From positions 1-64,000 of the forward strand of contig NZ_JALHLF010000006.1 of the NCBI RefSeq assembly GCF_022832435.1: a stretch of 64,000 nt of DNA. Reading direction: 5' to 3'. Made by a program: the position numbers and the translations under genes. This DNA comes from Novosphingobium organovorum. GTDB taxonomy: Bacteria > Pseudomonadota > Alphaproteobacteria > Sphingomonadales > Sphingomonadaceae. Positions 8,573 to 18,521 of the stretch are shown here, one piece after another; positions within the stretch are counted from its first letter, which is position 1, and every line of letters starts with the position of its first letter. The notes below the pieces were generated by a model. The model searched no databases and had not been told where the DNA came from. It saw only the letters and a program-made list of their open reading frames with translations.

Positions 8573-10272
8573 TGGCGATGCGCGTTTCCTTCGGTCTCTC
8601 CACGCGCTGCGCGCTTGGTGCGCTGGTGCTGGCCGTGCCCGCCGTACCCGCAACGCTGTTTGCGCAGACGCTGGGATACGATACCGGATCGGGATCGGAT
8701 GCCGGTTCGGCGCTCGACTCCGGTGGGACGAGCCCGTCGGGCAAGGTCGGGCACAGCTCCAGGCGCAAGTTCGAGGTGACGCCTTACATCGAGGTCGATC
8801 AGGTCGTGACCGCGCAGCTTTCACCGGGCGATGACGTGCTCACCTACACCCAGCTTTCCGCCGGGGTGGACGCGGCGATCAGCGGGCGCAACACCGCGAT
8901 TGCCGTCTCGGCGCGTTACGCCCGCCAGATCGGCTGGGGCAAGACGCGCGATGCGGACCTCGTGAGCGGGGTCGCACGCGCCTCGACGCTGATTACGCCC
9001 GGCCTCTCGCTCGACGCGGGGGCGCTTGCGACGCAGATGGACTATTCGGGTTCGGGCACGCGCGGCAGCGACCGGCAGACCTATTCGGTCTATGGTGGTC
9101 CGGCGGTAAAGACGCAGGTCGGCAAGCTCGACGTCGCGGGCAGCTATCGCCTGGGATACACCCGCATTGATCAGAACAACGCCTATCAAGCCAGCGCGGA
9201 CAGCGATCCTGTCGACGTGATCTATGACAGCGTGATCCAGTCGGCCGATCTCCAGGCCGGGTTCGCACCGGGCACAATCGCACCGGTGGGCCTTGGCGTC
9301 GGGGGCAGCTTCTACCAGGAGGATATGTCCGCCTACGACCAGCGCGTGCGCGACATGCAGGCGCGCGCGATGGTGACCGTGCCGGTCAACCGCACGACGC
9401 GGGTCGTGGGCGCGATCGGTTACGAGGATGTCGAAATCTCCAACCGCGACGTGCTCTACGATGGCGATGGCAATGCGGTGGTCGGCAGCGATGGCCAGTA
9501 CGTCACCGACAAGAGTTCGCCGCGCCAGCTCTCCTATGATGTTTCGGGCATCCTGTGGGACGTTGCGGTGATGTGGCGGCCAAGCCCGCGCACCTCGCTT
9601 TCGGCGCATTTCGGGCGGCGTTACGGTTCGACCAGTTTTGGCGGAACGCTCGCCTATTCGCCCGACGATCGCAAGCATCTGGGCATCACTGTCTATGACA
9701 ACGTCGCCGGGTTCGGTGGACAGGTGAACAACGCGCTTGCCAGCCTGTCGGACGATTTCGAGGCGGTGCGCGATCCGGTGACGGGCGAGCTGAGCGGCTG
9801 TGTCGATACGCTTGCAGGCAGCAACTGCCTGACCGGCGTGCTGGGCGCGGTGCGCTCCTCGGCGTTCCGGGCGCGCGGCGTGGCGGCAAGCTATACCATG
9901 CAGATCGGCCGCCTGCGCGCCGGGCTCGGGCTTGGGTACGACCGGCGCCGCTATCTCGGCGCCGAGGACACGATCCTGGCCAGTGCGAACGGCACGGTCG
10001 ATGAAAACTACTGGATCACGGCCTATCTCTCGGGGCCGCTCGGCCGCCGGGCGGGGTGGTCCACCACGGCTTATGCCAACTGGATCGTGTCGAACTACGC
10101 GGCGCAATCGGATGTTTCCGCATTTGGCGCTTCTGCGGCATACTACCGTCTGATTACCCCGCGCCTGCGCGGATCGGTGGCGCTGTCCCTGTACGGAGTG
10201 AGCTATGACGAGATCTCGCTTGACGATATCTGGTCGGCGTCCGCGCTGGCTGGCCTGCGCTACAACTTCTGA
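8572..10272 (+). CDS. XrtA-locus outer-membrane beta-barrel protein (PEP-CTERM-associated)
   Basis: A 566-residue secreted protein starting MAMRVSFGLSTRCALGALVL with a signal peptide that probably cleaves after LFAQ. The rest is rich in alternating hydrophobic/polar strands, many Tyr and Gly residues and a terminal aromatic (AGLRYNF), as expected of an outer-membrane beta-barrel. It matches by context and composition the PEP-CTERM system-associated barrel family of these loci. It is probably part of the secretion path or surface anchoring of the polysaccharide. The start overlaps the kinase stop; the ATG at 8578 is an alternative. The exact function is unknown in the family. Confidence 0.85.
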   Translation: MAMRVSFGLSTRCALGALVLAVPAVPATLFAQTLGYDTGSGSDAGSALDSGGTSPSGKVGHSSRRKFEVTPYIEVDQVVTAQLSPGDDVLTYTQLSAGVDAAISGRNTAIAVSARYARQIGWGKTRDADLVSGVARASTLITPGLSLDAGALATQMDYSGSGTRGSDRQTYSVYGGPAVKTQVGKLDVAGSYRLGYTRIDQNNAYQASADSDPVDVIYDSVIQSADLQAGFAPGTIAPVGLGVGGSFYQEDMSAYDQRVRDMQARAMVTVPVNRTTRVVGAIGYEDVEISNRDVLYDGDGNAVVGSDGQYVTDKSSPRQLSYDVSGILWDVAVMWRPSPRTSLSAHFGRRYGSTSFGGTLAYSPDDRKHLGITVYDNVAGFGGQVNNALASLSDDFEAVRDPVTGELSGCVDTLAGSNCLTGVLGAVRSSAFRARGVAASYTMQIGRLRAGLGLGYDRRRYLGAEDTILASANGTVDENYWITAYLSGPLGRRAGWSTTAYANWIVSNYAAQSDVSAFGASAAYYRLITPRLRGSVALSLYGVSYDEISLDDIWSASALAGLRYNF

Positions 10273-10292
10273 GTTCGAGGGAGACCTTCGCG

Positions 10293-11639
10293 ATGTTCGA
10301 TGATTTTTACGGGCTCGAGGCACGCCCCTTCCAGCTCACCCCCGATCCCACGTTCTATTTCGAGAGCGTGACCCACCGCAAGGCGCTGTCCTATCTCGGC
10401 TACGGCCTCGCGCAGGGCGAAGGGTTCGTGGCGATAACCGGGGAGATCGGCTCGGGCAAGTCGACGCTGGTCGCCTACCTCATGGCGACGATCGATCCGG
10501 GCCGCATGACGGCCGCCAACGTGGTGACCAGCGCGCTCGACGGGGAGGAGATCATCCATGTCGTCGCGCGCGCCTTCGGGCTCGCGGTCGATGGGCACGA
10601 CAAGGCGTCCGCGCTGGCCGCGATCGAGACCTTCCTGCACGAGGAAGCGCGCGCCGGGCGCCGTTCGCTGCTGATCGTCGATGAGGCGCAGAACCTCTCG
10701 ATCACCGCGCTTGAAGAGCTGCGCATGCTCTCCAACTTCCAGCTTGGCTCGCACCCGCTGCTCCAGACGCTGCTGCTTGGCCAGCCCGAATTTCGCACCA
10801 CGCTGATGGAGAGCGACCGGCTCGAGCAATTGCGCCAGCGCGTGATCGCCACCCACCATCTCACCGCGATGCAGCCCAAGGAAGTCCAGGCCTATATCGA
10901 GCACCGCCTGTCGTGCGTGGGCTGGAAGGGCAATCCCAGCTTCGACCAGCGCGTGTTCTCGGGGATCTACGAGGCGACCGGCGGCATTCCGCGCCGGATC
11001 AACCAGCTTGCCAACCGGCTGTTGCTGCTTGGTTCGGTCGACCAGCGCACCCGGATCGACAGTGCGATGCTCACGCAAGTGCTCGACGAGATGAAGGACG
11101 ATGGCACGATTGGCCACGGCTACGAACCGGGCGCCGAGGGCGCCGAGCCGCAGCGCGCCTTCGACGCGCCCACTGCCTCGGCCGCGCTGCCCACCGCAAC
11201 CCAGCTGTTCCAGGCCGATCGCGCCGCCGCTGCGGCCGGAAGCGGCGAGGCGGGTGCAGTGCGTTCACTGGAGGAAGCCGCTCCGGCCGGGCCATCCACG
11301 CCGGGTGGCGGCGGGCTCGATGCGGCCGCGGCCGTGGCGCTGATCGAGAACGCGCTGGCCGATCGCGATGCCCAGATTTCCGAGCTTCAGCAGGCCGTCG
11401 TCGAACTCGCCAACGCGGCCGAGCAGCGGGAGGCCGCGCGCGCCGAAGCGGACGATGGCGTCGATGGCGCGGCCACGGCCGAACTCGTCGCCGCGCTCCA
11501 GGCGCAGCTTGCCGACGTGACCACGCACGCAACCCAGCTCGAAGCCCGGCTGGGCGAGCAGGAGCGCACCTTGCGCCACGTGCTGACGATGCTGATCGAA
11601 TGGATCGAGAGCGGCGAAGGGCAGCGCACGGCGGCGTGA
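10293..11639 (+). CDS. XrtA-associated AAA ATPase (ExeA/GspA-like)
   Basis: A 448-residue cytoplasmic ATPase. It begins MFDDFYGLEARPFQLTPDP, the typical ExeA-like opening, and has Walker A GEIGSGKST near residues 50-58, Walker B SLLIVDEAQ near 126-133 and an arginine-rich sensor region (RRINQLANRLLLLG). From about residue 290 the protein becomes Ala/Glu-rich with a coiled-coil forming stretch (DAQISELQQAVVELAN, LEARLGEQERTLRHVL), probably an interaction tail. It lies between the barrel gene and the deacetylase in the export operon, so it may energise assembly of the envelope-spanning apparatus; that role is inferred. Confidence 0.9.
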   Translation: MFDDFYGLEARPFQLTPDPTFYFESVTHRKALSYLGYGLAQGEGFVAITGEIGSGKSTLVAYLMATIDPGRMTAANVVTSALDGEEIIHVVARAFGLAVDGHDKASALAAIETFLHEEARAGRRSLLIVDEAQNLSITALEELRMLSNFQLGSHPLLQTLLLGQPEFRTTLMESDRLEQLRQRVIATHHLTAMQPKEVQAYIEHRLSCVGWKGNPSFDQRVFSGIYEATGGIPRRINQLANRLLLLGSVDQRTRIDSAMLTQVLDEMKDDGTIGHGYEPGAEGAEPQRAFDAPTASAALPTATQLFQADRAAAAAGSGEAGAVRSLEEAAPAGPSTPGGGGLDAAAAVALIENALADRDAQISELQQAVVELANAAEQREAARAEADDGVDGAATAELVAALQAQLADVTTHATQLEARLGEQERTLRHVLTMLIEWIESGEGQRTAA

Positions 11640-11712
11640 TCCCACGGGCATCGTGGCCGGGCGCAGGCGCCCGTGCGGACAGGACCAAGGGCGCAACGGA
11701 GGTTCGCACCCC

Positions 11713-12606
11713 ATGAACGGGCAAATGCAGGCAGCGGCGCGCGGCGCGCCGGTCAACGGCCTCTCGGTCGACGTCGAGGACTGGTTCCAGGTCGGCGCGT
11801 TCGAGACCGTGATTACGCGCGAGGACTGGGCGGGGCTCTCGCTGCGGGTGGAGCGCAATTGCGATGCTATCCTGGCCTTGTTCGCCGATGCGGGGGTTCA
11901 GGCCACCTTTTTCACGCTGGGCTGGATCGCCGAGCGCGCGCCTGCGATGATGCGCCGCATCGCCGCGGCCGGGCACGAAATCGCCAGCCATGGCTGGGAT
12001 CATGAACGCGTGTTCCGCATGACCCCGGAGACTTTCCGCGCCGATCTGGCGCGCAGCCGCAAGACGATCGAGGATGCCTCGGGTGTGGTGGTGCGCGGTT
12101 ACCGCGCGCCCAGCTTCTCGATCGACGCGCGCACCCCCTGGGCGCACCGGGTGCTGGCCGAGGAAGGCTATGCCTACAGCTCGAGCGTGGCGCCGGTGGT
12201 CCACGATCACTACGGCTGGCGCGAGGCGCCGCGCTTTGCGTTCCATCCGGTCGATGGGCACGATCTGCTCGAAATTCCGGTGACCACCGCGCGGCTCGGC
12301 GAACGGCGGCTGGCAGCGGGCGGCGGCGGTTTCTTCCGCGTCCTGCCTTATGGTTTTACCCGCTGGGCGATTGCGCAAGTCAACCGCGAGGAAGGGCGCC
12401 CGGCGGTGTTTTATTTCCACCCCTGGGAGATCGATCCCGAGCAGCCGCGCGTCGCCGGGGCGCCGCTGCGCTCGCGCTTCCGCCACTACACCAACCTCGC
12501 GCGCATGGAGGCCAAGCTGCGCCGTCTGACCCGTGATTTCGCGTGGGGGCGGATGGACGAACTCGCCCGGCGCGAAGCGGAAAACCCGGTCAGGATGGCG
12601 GCGTGA
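11713..12606 (+). CDS. XrtA-system polysaccharide deacetylase (DUF3473-type)
   Basis: A 297-residue NodB-homology carbohydrate esterase. The catalytic aspartate motif LSVDVEDWFQV is near residue 20, the metal-binding His pair is in HEIASHGWDHERV, and RGYRAPSFSID and the C-terminal FYFHPWEIDPEQPR match the DUF3473 extension of the PEP-CTERM/XrtA subgroup. It probably removes N-acetyl groups from the exopolysaccharide. No signal peptide is apparent with the ATG at 11713 (MNGQMQAAARG), so it may act in the cytoplasm or be exported in an unrecognised way. Its stop overlaps the GTG of the FemAB gene (GTGA). Confidence 0.92.
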   Translation: MNGQMQAAARGAPVNGLSVDVEDWFQVGAFETVITREDWAGLSLRVERNCDAILALFADAGVQATFFTLGWIAERAPAMMRRIAAAGHEIASHGWDHERVFRMTPETFRADLARSRKTIEDASGVVVRGYRAPSFSIDARTPWAHRVLAEEGYAYSSSVAPVVHDHYGWREAPRFAFHPVDGHDLLEIPVTTARLGERRLAAGGGGFFRVLPYGFTRWAIAQVNREEGRPAVFYFHPWEIDPEQPRVAGAPLRSRFRHYTNLARMEAKLRRLTRDFAWGRMDELARREAENPVRMAA

Positions 12607-13679
12607 ACGCGCCGTTCGCGATAGGCATGTTGCGGGAACGCCTCGTTGATCTCAGCGATCCCAACGAGATTGCCCGGCTCGAGGCGTTCGTGGCGCTTCA
12701 TGACGAAGGAACGCCGTTCCACCGTCCGGCCTGGTTCGTTTCGGTCGCCCGCGCGACGGGAAACACGGCCTATGCGCTGGTGCAGGAACGCGGGGGCGAG
12801 CTTGTCGCGCTGATGCCGCTCGACCATGTCGTATCGCCGGTGTTCGGCGCGGTGCTTGCGTCCTCGGGCTTCGCCGTGGGCGGGGGGCTGCTGGCCAGCG
12901 AAGGCGCCGATCCACCCGCGCTGTTCGCCGCGCTCGAGGAACTGGCGGCCCGCCTTGCTTGTCCCGCGATCGAACTGCGTGGGGGGACTTTGCCCCAAGC
13001 GGCTGGCGGCTGGGCGCTGCAAGGCGCCTCGCACTGCAATTTCGCGCGTGATCTTGCCACGGACGATGCGGCCGAACTGACCGCGATCCCGCGCAAGCAG
13101 CGCGCCGAAGTGCGCAAGAGCCTGGCGGGCGATCTCACCGTGCATGTCGGCCGCGGCGAAGCCGATCGCGCCGCGCATTACGCGGTGTTCTGCGAGAGTT
13201 ACCGCAACCTTGGCACTCCGGTCTTTCCGCGCGCGTTGCTTGACAGCGTACTTGATGGTTTTGGCGAGGAGGCTGACATCCTCACCGTGACCCACGAAGG
13301 CCGCGCGGTGGCCAGCGTGCTCAGCGTTTACCATCAAGGCGCGGTGATGCCCTATTGGGGCGGGGGCACCTGGGAGGCGCGCCGTTTGCGGGCCAACGAT
13401 CGGATGTATTACGAACTGATGCTCCACGCGCGCCGGCGCGGCATGACGCGGTTCGATTTCGGCCGCTCCAAGACCCAGAGCGGTGCCTACCATTTCAAGC
13501 GCAACTGGGGCTTCGAGCCGGAGCCACTGACCTATGCCAGTTGGACCGCGCCCGGTGCGCCGCGCCGCGAGGCCAATCCGGCCAGCGCCAAGCTCGCCTT
13601 GCAGATCCGCCTTTGGCAGCGTTTGCCGCTGGGGCTTGCCAACCGGCTTGGTCCGATTATCGCGCGCGGCATCGGCTGA
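12603..13679 (+). CDS. FemAB family protein, XrtA/PEP-CTERM system-associated
   Basis: A 358-residue protein of the GNAT/FemAB superfamily. Conserved segments include GTPFHRPAWFVSVA, IPRKQRAEVRKSL, PYWGGGTWEARRLRANDRMYYELM and FDFGRSKTQSGAYHFKRNWGFEP. FemAB relatives add amino acids to peptidoglycan from aminoacyl-tRNA; in XrtA loci the acceptor is unknown and may be the polysaccharide. I use the GTG at 12603 because it overlaps the deacetylase stop as GTGA and is preceded by AGGATGG; the ATG at 12627 (MLRERL) is an alternative. It is followed after 15 bases by the glycosyltransferase. Confidence 0.9.
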   Translation: MNAPFAIGMLRERLVDLSDPNEIARLEAFVALHDEGTPFHRPAWFVSVARATGNTAYALVQERGGELVALMPLDHVVSPVFGAVLASSGFAVGGGLLASEGADPPALFAALEELAARLACPAIELRGGTLPQAAGGWALQGASHCNFARDLATDDAAELTAIPRKQRAEVRKSLAGDLTVHVGRGEADRAAHYAVFCESYRNLGTPVFPRALLDSVLDGFGEEADILTVTHEGRAVASVLSVYHQGAVMPYWGGGTWEARRLRANDRMYYELMLHARRRGMTRFDFGRSKTQSGAYHFKRNWGFEPEPLTYASWTAPGAPRREANPASAKLALQIRLWQRLPLGLANRLGPIIARGIG

Positions 13680-13694
13680 GGACGGTACGAGCCC

Positions 13695-14936
13695 GTGGGC
13701 GATATCCTGTTCCTGGCACACCGCCTGCCGTTCCCGCCCGATCGCGGGGACAAGATCCGCTCGCACCACGTGCTGCGTGCGCTGGCCGGGCGTGCGCGGG
13801 TTCACGTCGCGACCTTTGCCGACGATGCGGCCGACTGGGCGCATGAGGGCGAACTGGCCAGGCTGGCTGAAAGCCACTGCCTCGTCGCGCGGCGCAAGCC
13901 CCTGGCGTGCGCGGCGGGCGAGGCGCTGCTTCGCCGCCGCCCGGTCAGCCTTTGCGCCTTTCACGATGCCCGGATCGCGGGCTATGTCGCCCGCGTGCTC
14001 GCCCGGCATCCGGTCTCGGCAATCTACATTTTCTCGGGCCAGATGGCGCAATACGTCCCGAAGGATTTCCAGGGACGTGTGGTGGCCGATCTGGTCGACG
14101 TCGATTCGGCCAAGTTCGAAGCTTACGCCAAGGCCGGGCACGGTCCGCGAGCCTGGCTGGAAGCGCGTGAGGCCCGGCTGCTCGCGGCCGAAGAGGCGCG
14201 CATCGCCGCGCGGGCTGATGCAACGCTCCTGGTCAGCGAGGCCGAGGCCGAACTGCTGCGCGCACGCCTGCCGCAGCCGCTCGCCTCGGTCCACGCGATG
14301 GGCAACGGGATCGATGCCGAGACCTTCAGGCCGGGGGCGGTGATGGCCGATCCGGGCATGGCCGAGGCCGGTTTCCCGCGTCTCGTCTTTACCGGGCAGA
14401 TGGATTATGCCCCCAACGTCGAGGCCGTGCTGCGCGCCGCCCACGCTGTTCTCCCCGCGGTTCGTGCGGTTTTTCCCGAGGCGAGCCTGCACATCGTCGG
14501 GCGCAATCCCACGCGCGAGGTCGAAGCGCTGGGCGCAATCGGGGGCGTTACGGTGTGGGGCCGCGTTGCCGACGTGCGCCCGTTCCTCGCCGCAGCCGAC
14601 ATGGCGCTGGTGCCGCTGTCCATCGCGCGCGGGGTCCAGAACAAGGTGCTCGAAGCGATGGCCATGGGCCTTCCCGTGGTCCTTTCGCGCGGGGCCGCCA
14701 CCGGTATTGCGGCAAGTGATGGGCGCCACTGGCGTATCGCGGGCAGCGATGCCGCGCTGGCCGAGGCGGTGATTGCGCTTGCCAGCGCTCCGGCGCAGGC
14801 ACGCGCGATGGGCGATGCCGCCCGCCAGTGGATCGTTGCCAACGCCAGCTGGTCCGCCGCGCTCGCCGGGCTGGGCTCATGGTGTGGGCTGGGCGAGGAT
14901 GATCGCAGGGCTGAGGAAAGGGTTTACGGTGGCTGA
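13695..14936 (+). CDS. TIGR03087-type glycosyltransferase, XrtA system
   Basis: A 413-residue GT-B (family GT4-like) glycosyltransferase starting with a GTG codon. It opens with ILFLAHRLPFPPDRGDKIRS, the acceptor-domain signature of the PEP-CTERM/XrtA subgroup. The C-terminal donor-binding domain has LVFTGQMDYAPNVEAV, LHIVGRNPTREV, the EX7E-like region VPLSIARGVQNKVLEAMAMG and LPVVLSRGAATGI. It probably adds a sugar to the lipid-linked repeat unit at the cytoplasmic membrane. The donor cannot be read from sequence. Its end overlaps the exosortase start by 8 bases. Confidence 0.9.
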   Translation: MGDILFLAHRLPFPPDRGDKIRSHHVLRALAGRARVHVATFADDAADWAHEGELARLAESHCLVARRKPLACAAGEALLRRRPVSLCAFHDARIAGYVARVLARHPVSAIYIFSGQMAQYVPKDFQGRVVADLVDVDSAKFEAYAKAGHGPRAWLEAREARLLAAEEARIAARADATLLVSEAEAELLRARLPQPLASVHAMGNGIDAETFRPGAVMADPGMAEAGFPRLVFTGQMDYAPNVEAVLRAAHAVLPAVRAVFPEASLHIVGRNPTREVEALGAIGGVTVWGRVADVRPFLAAADMALVPLSIARGVQNKVLEAMAMGLPVVLSRGAATGIAASDGRHWRIAGSDAALAEAVIALASAPAQARAMGDAARQWIVANASWSAALAGLGSWCGLGEDDRRAEERVYGG

Positions 14937-16491
14937 CACGGGATCTGCGGGCTCCGCCCCGATCATGCGCGGTCTTGCCATCGTGCCGGGCTGGCGCGTG
15001 CCGCTCGTTCGGCTGGGCGCCTTGTGGCTGCTCCTCTTCGTGGTCTTCGCGTCCGACTGGATGGCGATGGTGCGCCAGTGGTGGGATATTTCCACCTACA
15101 ACCACATGATCCTGATCCCGATCGTCGAGGTCTGGCTGGTCTGGCAGCGGCGCCGGGAACTGGCGCAGCTGGAGCCGGCGGCTTCGGCGCTTGGCCTCGT
15201 GCTTTTTGCAGGAGCGGCGCTGCTGTGGCTGCTGGGCGGCGTATCGGGCTTCGATCTCGTGCGCCAGGCGGGCGCCGTGGCGCTGCTCGCGGCCAGCGTG
15301 CCACTGCTGCTGGGCCTGCGGGTGAGCGCCGCGCTGCTTTTCCCGCTGTGCTATCTCGTGTTCATCGTTCCCTTCGGCGAAGAGATGGTGAAGTCGCTCC
15401 AGACGATCACCGCGCACATCACCATCGCTCTTACCCATGCCAGCGGCATTCCGGCGGTGATCGACGGGGTCTTCATTGATACCCCCGCCGGGCTGTTCGA
15501 AGTGGCCGAGGCCTGTTCGGGCGTAAAGTTCCTCATCGCGATGATCGCTTTTGGCGTGCTTGCGGCCAATGTCTGTTTCGTCAGCTGGCGGCGGCGCGGC
15601 GTGCTCCTGCTCGCCTGTCTCGTCGTTCCGATCCTCGCCAACGGGGTGCGCGCCTGGGGGACGATCTACGCGGCGCAGATCGTCGGTACGCGGGTTGCGG
15701 CCGGGTTTGACCACATCGTCTATGGCTGGTTCTTCTTTGCCATCGTGCTGGCGCTGGTGATCCTGGGGGCCTGGCGCTTCTTCGACCGGCCGAGCGAGGC
15801 GCCGATGATCGACATTGCCGCGCTGCGTGCCAATAGGGTGCTGGCGCGGGCCGAACGGCGCATGCGGCTAAGCCCGGTCCTGGCGCTTGCGTTGTGCCTT
15901 GCGGCGCTCGCGGGGGTCAAGCTGTGGGCCTATCGCGGCGATCATCTGGCCGCGCCCTTGCCCGCGCGGATCGTCTTGCCCGACGTGCCCGGCTGGACGC
16001 GGGTGCCCTACGCGCCGAGCGTGTGGTGGGAACCGCTCGCCCAGGGGAGCGAGCACCGCCTGCTGGGGCGCTACGCCGATGCCTCCGGCGCGACGGTCGA
16101 TGTCTTCGTCGCGCTCTATTCGGGACAAGGCGAAGGGCGCGAGGCGGGGGGCTTCGGGCAGGGGGCGCTGACCCCCGAGACGTCCTGGTCGTGGCAGTCC
16201 TCGGCACCGGGGATCGAGCAGGGGCGGGGCGAACGTCTGCTCGCCGAAGGGCGGGTCGAGCGTCTGGCGCAGACCTGGTATCGCAACGGCGGGCTGCTTT
16301 CGGGCAGCAATCTCGAGCTCAAGCTGGCGGTCATCGCCGACCAGATGGCGCTGCGCGCCGAACCGACGACGCTGCTGATCCTGTCGGCCGAAGAAGGCGA
16401 GCGGCACGACGCTGCCGCGCGTATCGCGCGGTTTCGCGCGGCGAGCGGGCCGCTTGCCAGCTGGATAGACCGCATCGCGGCAGGACGATAG
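14929..16491 (+). CDS. xrtA: Exosortase A fused to an EpsI domain
   Basis: A 520-residue polytopic membrane protease-transpeptidase that sorts PEP-CTERM proteins. Eight or so hydrophobic segments fill residues 25-310. The expected catalytic residues are present: Cys196 in VAEACSGVKFLIAM, Arg241 in ILANGVRAWG and His262 in GFDHIVYGWFFF. From about residue 310 the periplasmic EpsI (DUF3485) domain follows (LPDVPGWTRVPY, ALYSGQGEGREA), the usual fusion in XrtA. I start at the GTG at 14929, overlapping the glycosyltransferase by 8 bases; the internal ATG giving MRGLAIVPGW is an alternative. No PEP-CTERM substrate gene is visible in this window. Confidence 0.93.
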   Translation: MADTGSAGSAPIMRGLAIVPGWRVPLVRLGALWLLLFVVFASDWMAMVRQWWDISTYNHMILIPIVEVWLVWQRRRELAQLEPAASALGLVLFAGAALLWLLGGVSGFDLVRQAGAVALLAASVPLLLGLRVSAALLFPLCYLVFIVPFGEEMVKSLQTITAHITIALTHASGIPAVIDGVFIDTPAGLFEVAEACSGVKFLIAMIAFGVLAANVCFVSWRRRGVLLLACLVVPILANGVRAWGTIYAAQIVGTRVAAGFDHIVYGWFFFAIVLALVILGAWRFFDRPSEAPMIDIAALRANRVLARAERRMRLSPVLALALCLAALAGVKLWAYRGDHLAAPLPARIVLPDVPGWTRVPYAPSVWWEPLAQGSEHRLLGRYADASGATVDVFVALYSGQGEGREAGGFGQGALTPETSWSWQSSAPGIEQGRGERLLAEGRVERLAQTWYRNGGLLSGSNLELKLAVIADQMALRAEPTTLLILSAEEGERHDAAARIARFRAASGPLASWIDRIAAGR

Positions 16492-16501
16492 GAGAGGCGC
16501 C

Positions 16502-18397
16502 ATGTGCGGAATTGCCGGTATCTTCCACCTCGATACGCCCAAGCCCGTCGATCCCGCGCGGCTGAGCGCGATGTGCGATGCCCTGGCCCACCGCGGGCCG
16601 GATGGAGAGGGGATCTGGACCGGGCCGGGTGTCGGGCTCGGCCACCGCCGGCTCTCGATCATCGATCTGGCCGGTTCGCCGCAGCCCATGGCCGCAGCGG
16701 ACGCGCGTGCGATGCTCGTCTTCAACGGCGAAATCTACAACTACCGCGAGCTGCGCGCCGAGCTCAAGGCGATGGGGGCGGTGTTCCGCACCGATGGCGA
16801 CAGCGAGGTGATCCTGGCCGCCTGGCAGCGCTGGGGCCCCGAATGCGTCACGCGGCTCGAGGGCATGTTCGCCTTCGCGCTTTACGACTGCGAGGCGCGT
16901 ACATTGTTCCTGGCGCGTGACCGTCTCGGGGTGAAGCCGCTCCACTATGCGCAGCTGAGCAACGGCAGTCTGATCTTCGGTTCCGAACTCAAGGCCTTGC
17001 TTGCCCACCCGCTGATGCGGCGCGAGATCGACCCGCTGGCGGTCGAGGACTATCTGACCTGGGGCTATGTCCCCGACAGCCGCGCGTTTCTCAAGAACGT
17101 GCACAAGATGCCCGCGGGCCATTGGCTGCTGCTGCGTCACGGCGCGCCGCTGCCCGCGCCCAGCCAGTGGTGGGATGTCTCCTTCGCCGATCGCCACAAG
17201 GGCAAGGCGCAGGATCTCGAAGCCGAGCTGCTCTACCATCTGCGCCGGGCGGTCGAATCGCGCATGGTCGCGGACGTGCCGCTGGGGGCCTTCCTGTCGG
17301 GCGGGGTGGACAGCTCGAGCGTGGTCGCGCTGATGGCCGAAATCAGCCATCAGTCCGTGCGCACCTGCTCGATCGGGTTCGATAGCGCCGCGCTCGACGA
17401 AAGCGCCTATGCCAGCAAGGTCGCGCAGCTGTTCGGCACCGATCACGCCACGCGGGTGGTGTCGGCGGACGATTACGGCGCGATCGACCAGCTCGCCGAG
17501 ATGTTCGACGAGCCCTTTGCCGATGCCTCGGCGCTGCCGACCTGGCGGGTGTGCCAGCTCGCGCGCGAATCGGTCACCGTCGCGCTGTCGGGCGATGGTG
17601 CGGACGAGGCGCTGGCGGGGTATCGGCGGCATATCTTCCAGCATGGCGAGGATCGCGTGCGCGCGCTGCTGCCCCAGGCGTTGCGCGCGCCGGTGTTCGG
17701 CGGGCTCGGCGCGATCTACCCCAAGGCCGACTGGGCGCCGCGAGCGCTGCGCGCGAAAACGACGCTGCTGGCGCTCGCCGGGAGCAGTGAGGAAGGCTAT
17801 GCGCGCGCGCTGGCCTATGCCCCGCCCGAGCTGCGTAGCCGCCTCTACACGCCTGATTTCGAGCGTCTGCGCGGCGATTATCGTGCCGAACAGCCGCTTA
17901 TCGATCGAATGCGCGCGGCGCCCGCGCGATCGGGGCTGGATCGGGCGCAATACGCCGATCTCAAGGTCTGGCTGCCCGGCGACATCCTCACCAAGACCGA
18001 CCGGACGAGCATGGCGGTCAGCCTGGAAGCGCGCGAACCTCTGCTCGATCACCGTCTGATCGAGTTTGCGGCCGGTCTGCCCGAATCGCTGCGCGTGCGC
18101 GGGAGGCAGGGCAAGTGGCTGATGAAGCGGGCGATGGCGCGCAGCCTGCCCGACGAGGTCCTCTATCGCCCCAAGCAGGGTTTCGTGACACCGATCGCGC
18201 AATGGTTTCGCGGCCCGTTGCGCGAAACGGCCCGTGGTATCGCCTCGGGCAAGGCGCTTGCGGCGACGGGATGGTTCGATTCCGCCCGGCTTGAGGGGAT
18301 GGTCGAGGCGCATATCGCGGGCCAGGCCGATTATGCACGTCTGTTGTGGCAACTTACGATGCTCGATCGGTCGTTTACCAAGTTGGGACTTGGCTGA
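16502..18397 (+). CDS. XrtA-system amidotransferase, asparagine synthase-like
   Basis: A 631-residue class II glutamine amidotransferase/asparagine synthase family protein. The N-terminal nucleophile is Cys2 (MCGIAGIFHLDTP), with the glutaminase signatures LAHRGPDGEG and LVFNGEIYNYRELR. The synthetase domain carries the PP-loop FLSGGVDSSSVVALM near residue 265 and VALSGDGADEALAGY. In XrtA loci such proteins are thought to amidate a sugar carboxylate or an intermediate, using Gln and ATP; the acceptor is unknown. It is the last gene of the rightward operon, 10 bases after xrtA. Confidence 0.92.
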   Translation: MCGIAGIFHLDTPKPVDPARLSAMCDALAHRGPDGEGIWTGPGVGLGHRRLSIIDLAGSPQPMAAADARAMLVFNGEIYNYRELRAELKAMGAVFRTDGDSEVILAAWQRWGPECVTRLEGMFAFALYDCEARTLFLARDRLGVKPLHYAQLSNGSLIFGSELKALLAHPLMRREIDPLAVEDYLTWGYVPDSRAFLKNVHKMPAGHWLLLRHGAPLPAPSQWWDVSFADRHKGKAQDLEAELLYHLRRAVESRMVADVPLGAFLSGGVDSSSVVALMAEISHQSVRTCSIGFDSAALDESAYASKVAQLFGTDHATRVVSADDYGAIDQLAEMFDEPFADASALPTWRVCQLARESVTVALSGDGADEALAGYRRHIFQHGEDRVRALLPQALRAPVFGGLGAIYPKADWAPRALRAKTTLLALAGSSEEGYARALAYAPPELRSRLYTPDFERLRGDYRAEQPLIDRMRAAPARSGLDRAQYADLKVWLPGDILTKTDRTSMAVSLEAREPLLDHRLIEFAAGLPESLRVRGRQGKWLMKRAMARSLPDEVLYRPKQGFVTPIAQWFRGPLRETARGIASGKALAATGWFDSARLEGMVEAHIAGQADYARLLWQLTMLDRSFTKLGLG

Positions 18398-18521
18398 ATC
18401 GCAAGCGTTTTCGGGTTTTTGGTCCGATTTGCGTCCGAGAGGCGCGGACCTTGGTTAACTACACATATTCTTAGGAACTTACGGTTACTCCGGAGAAACC
18501 TAGCGTCACCACGGGACGTCC

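Noticed and set aside
12486-14729. 747-codon minus-strand ORF
   Set aside because: It lies opposite the FemAB and glycosyltransferase genes, whose family motifs are clear; its own translation has no recognisable domain.
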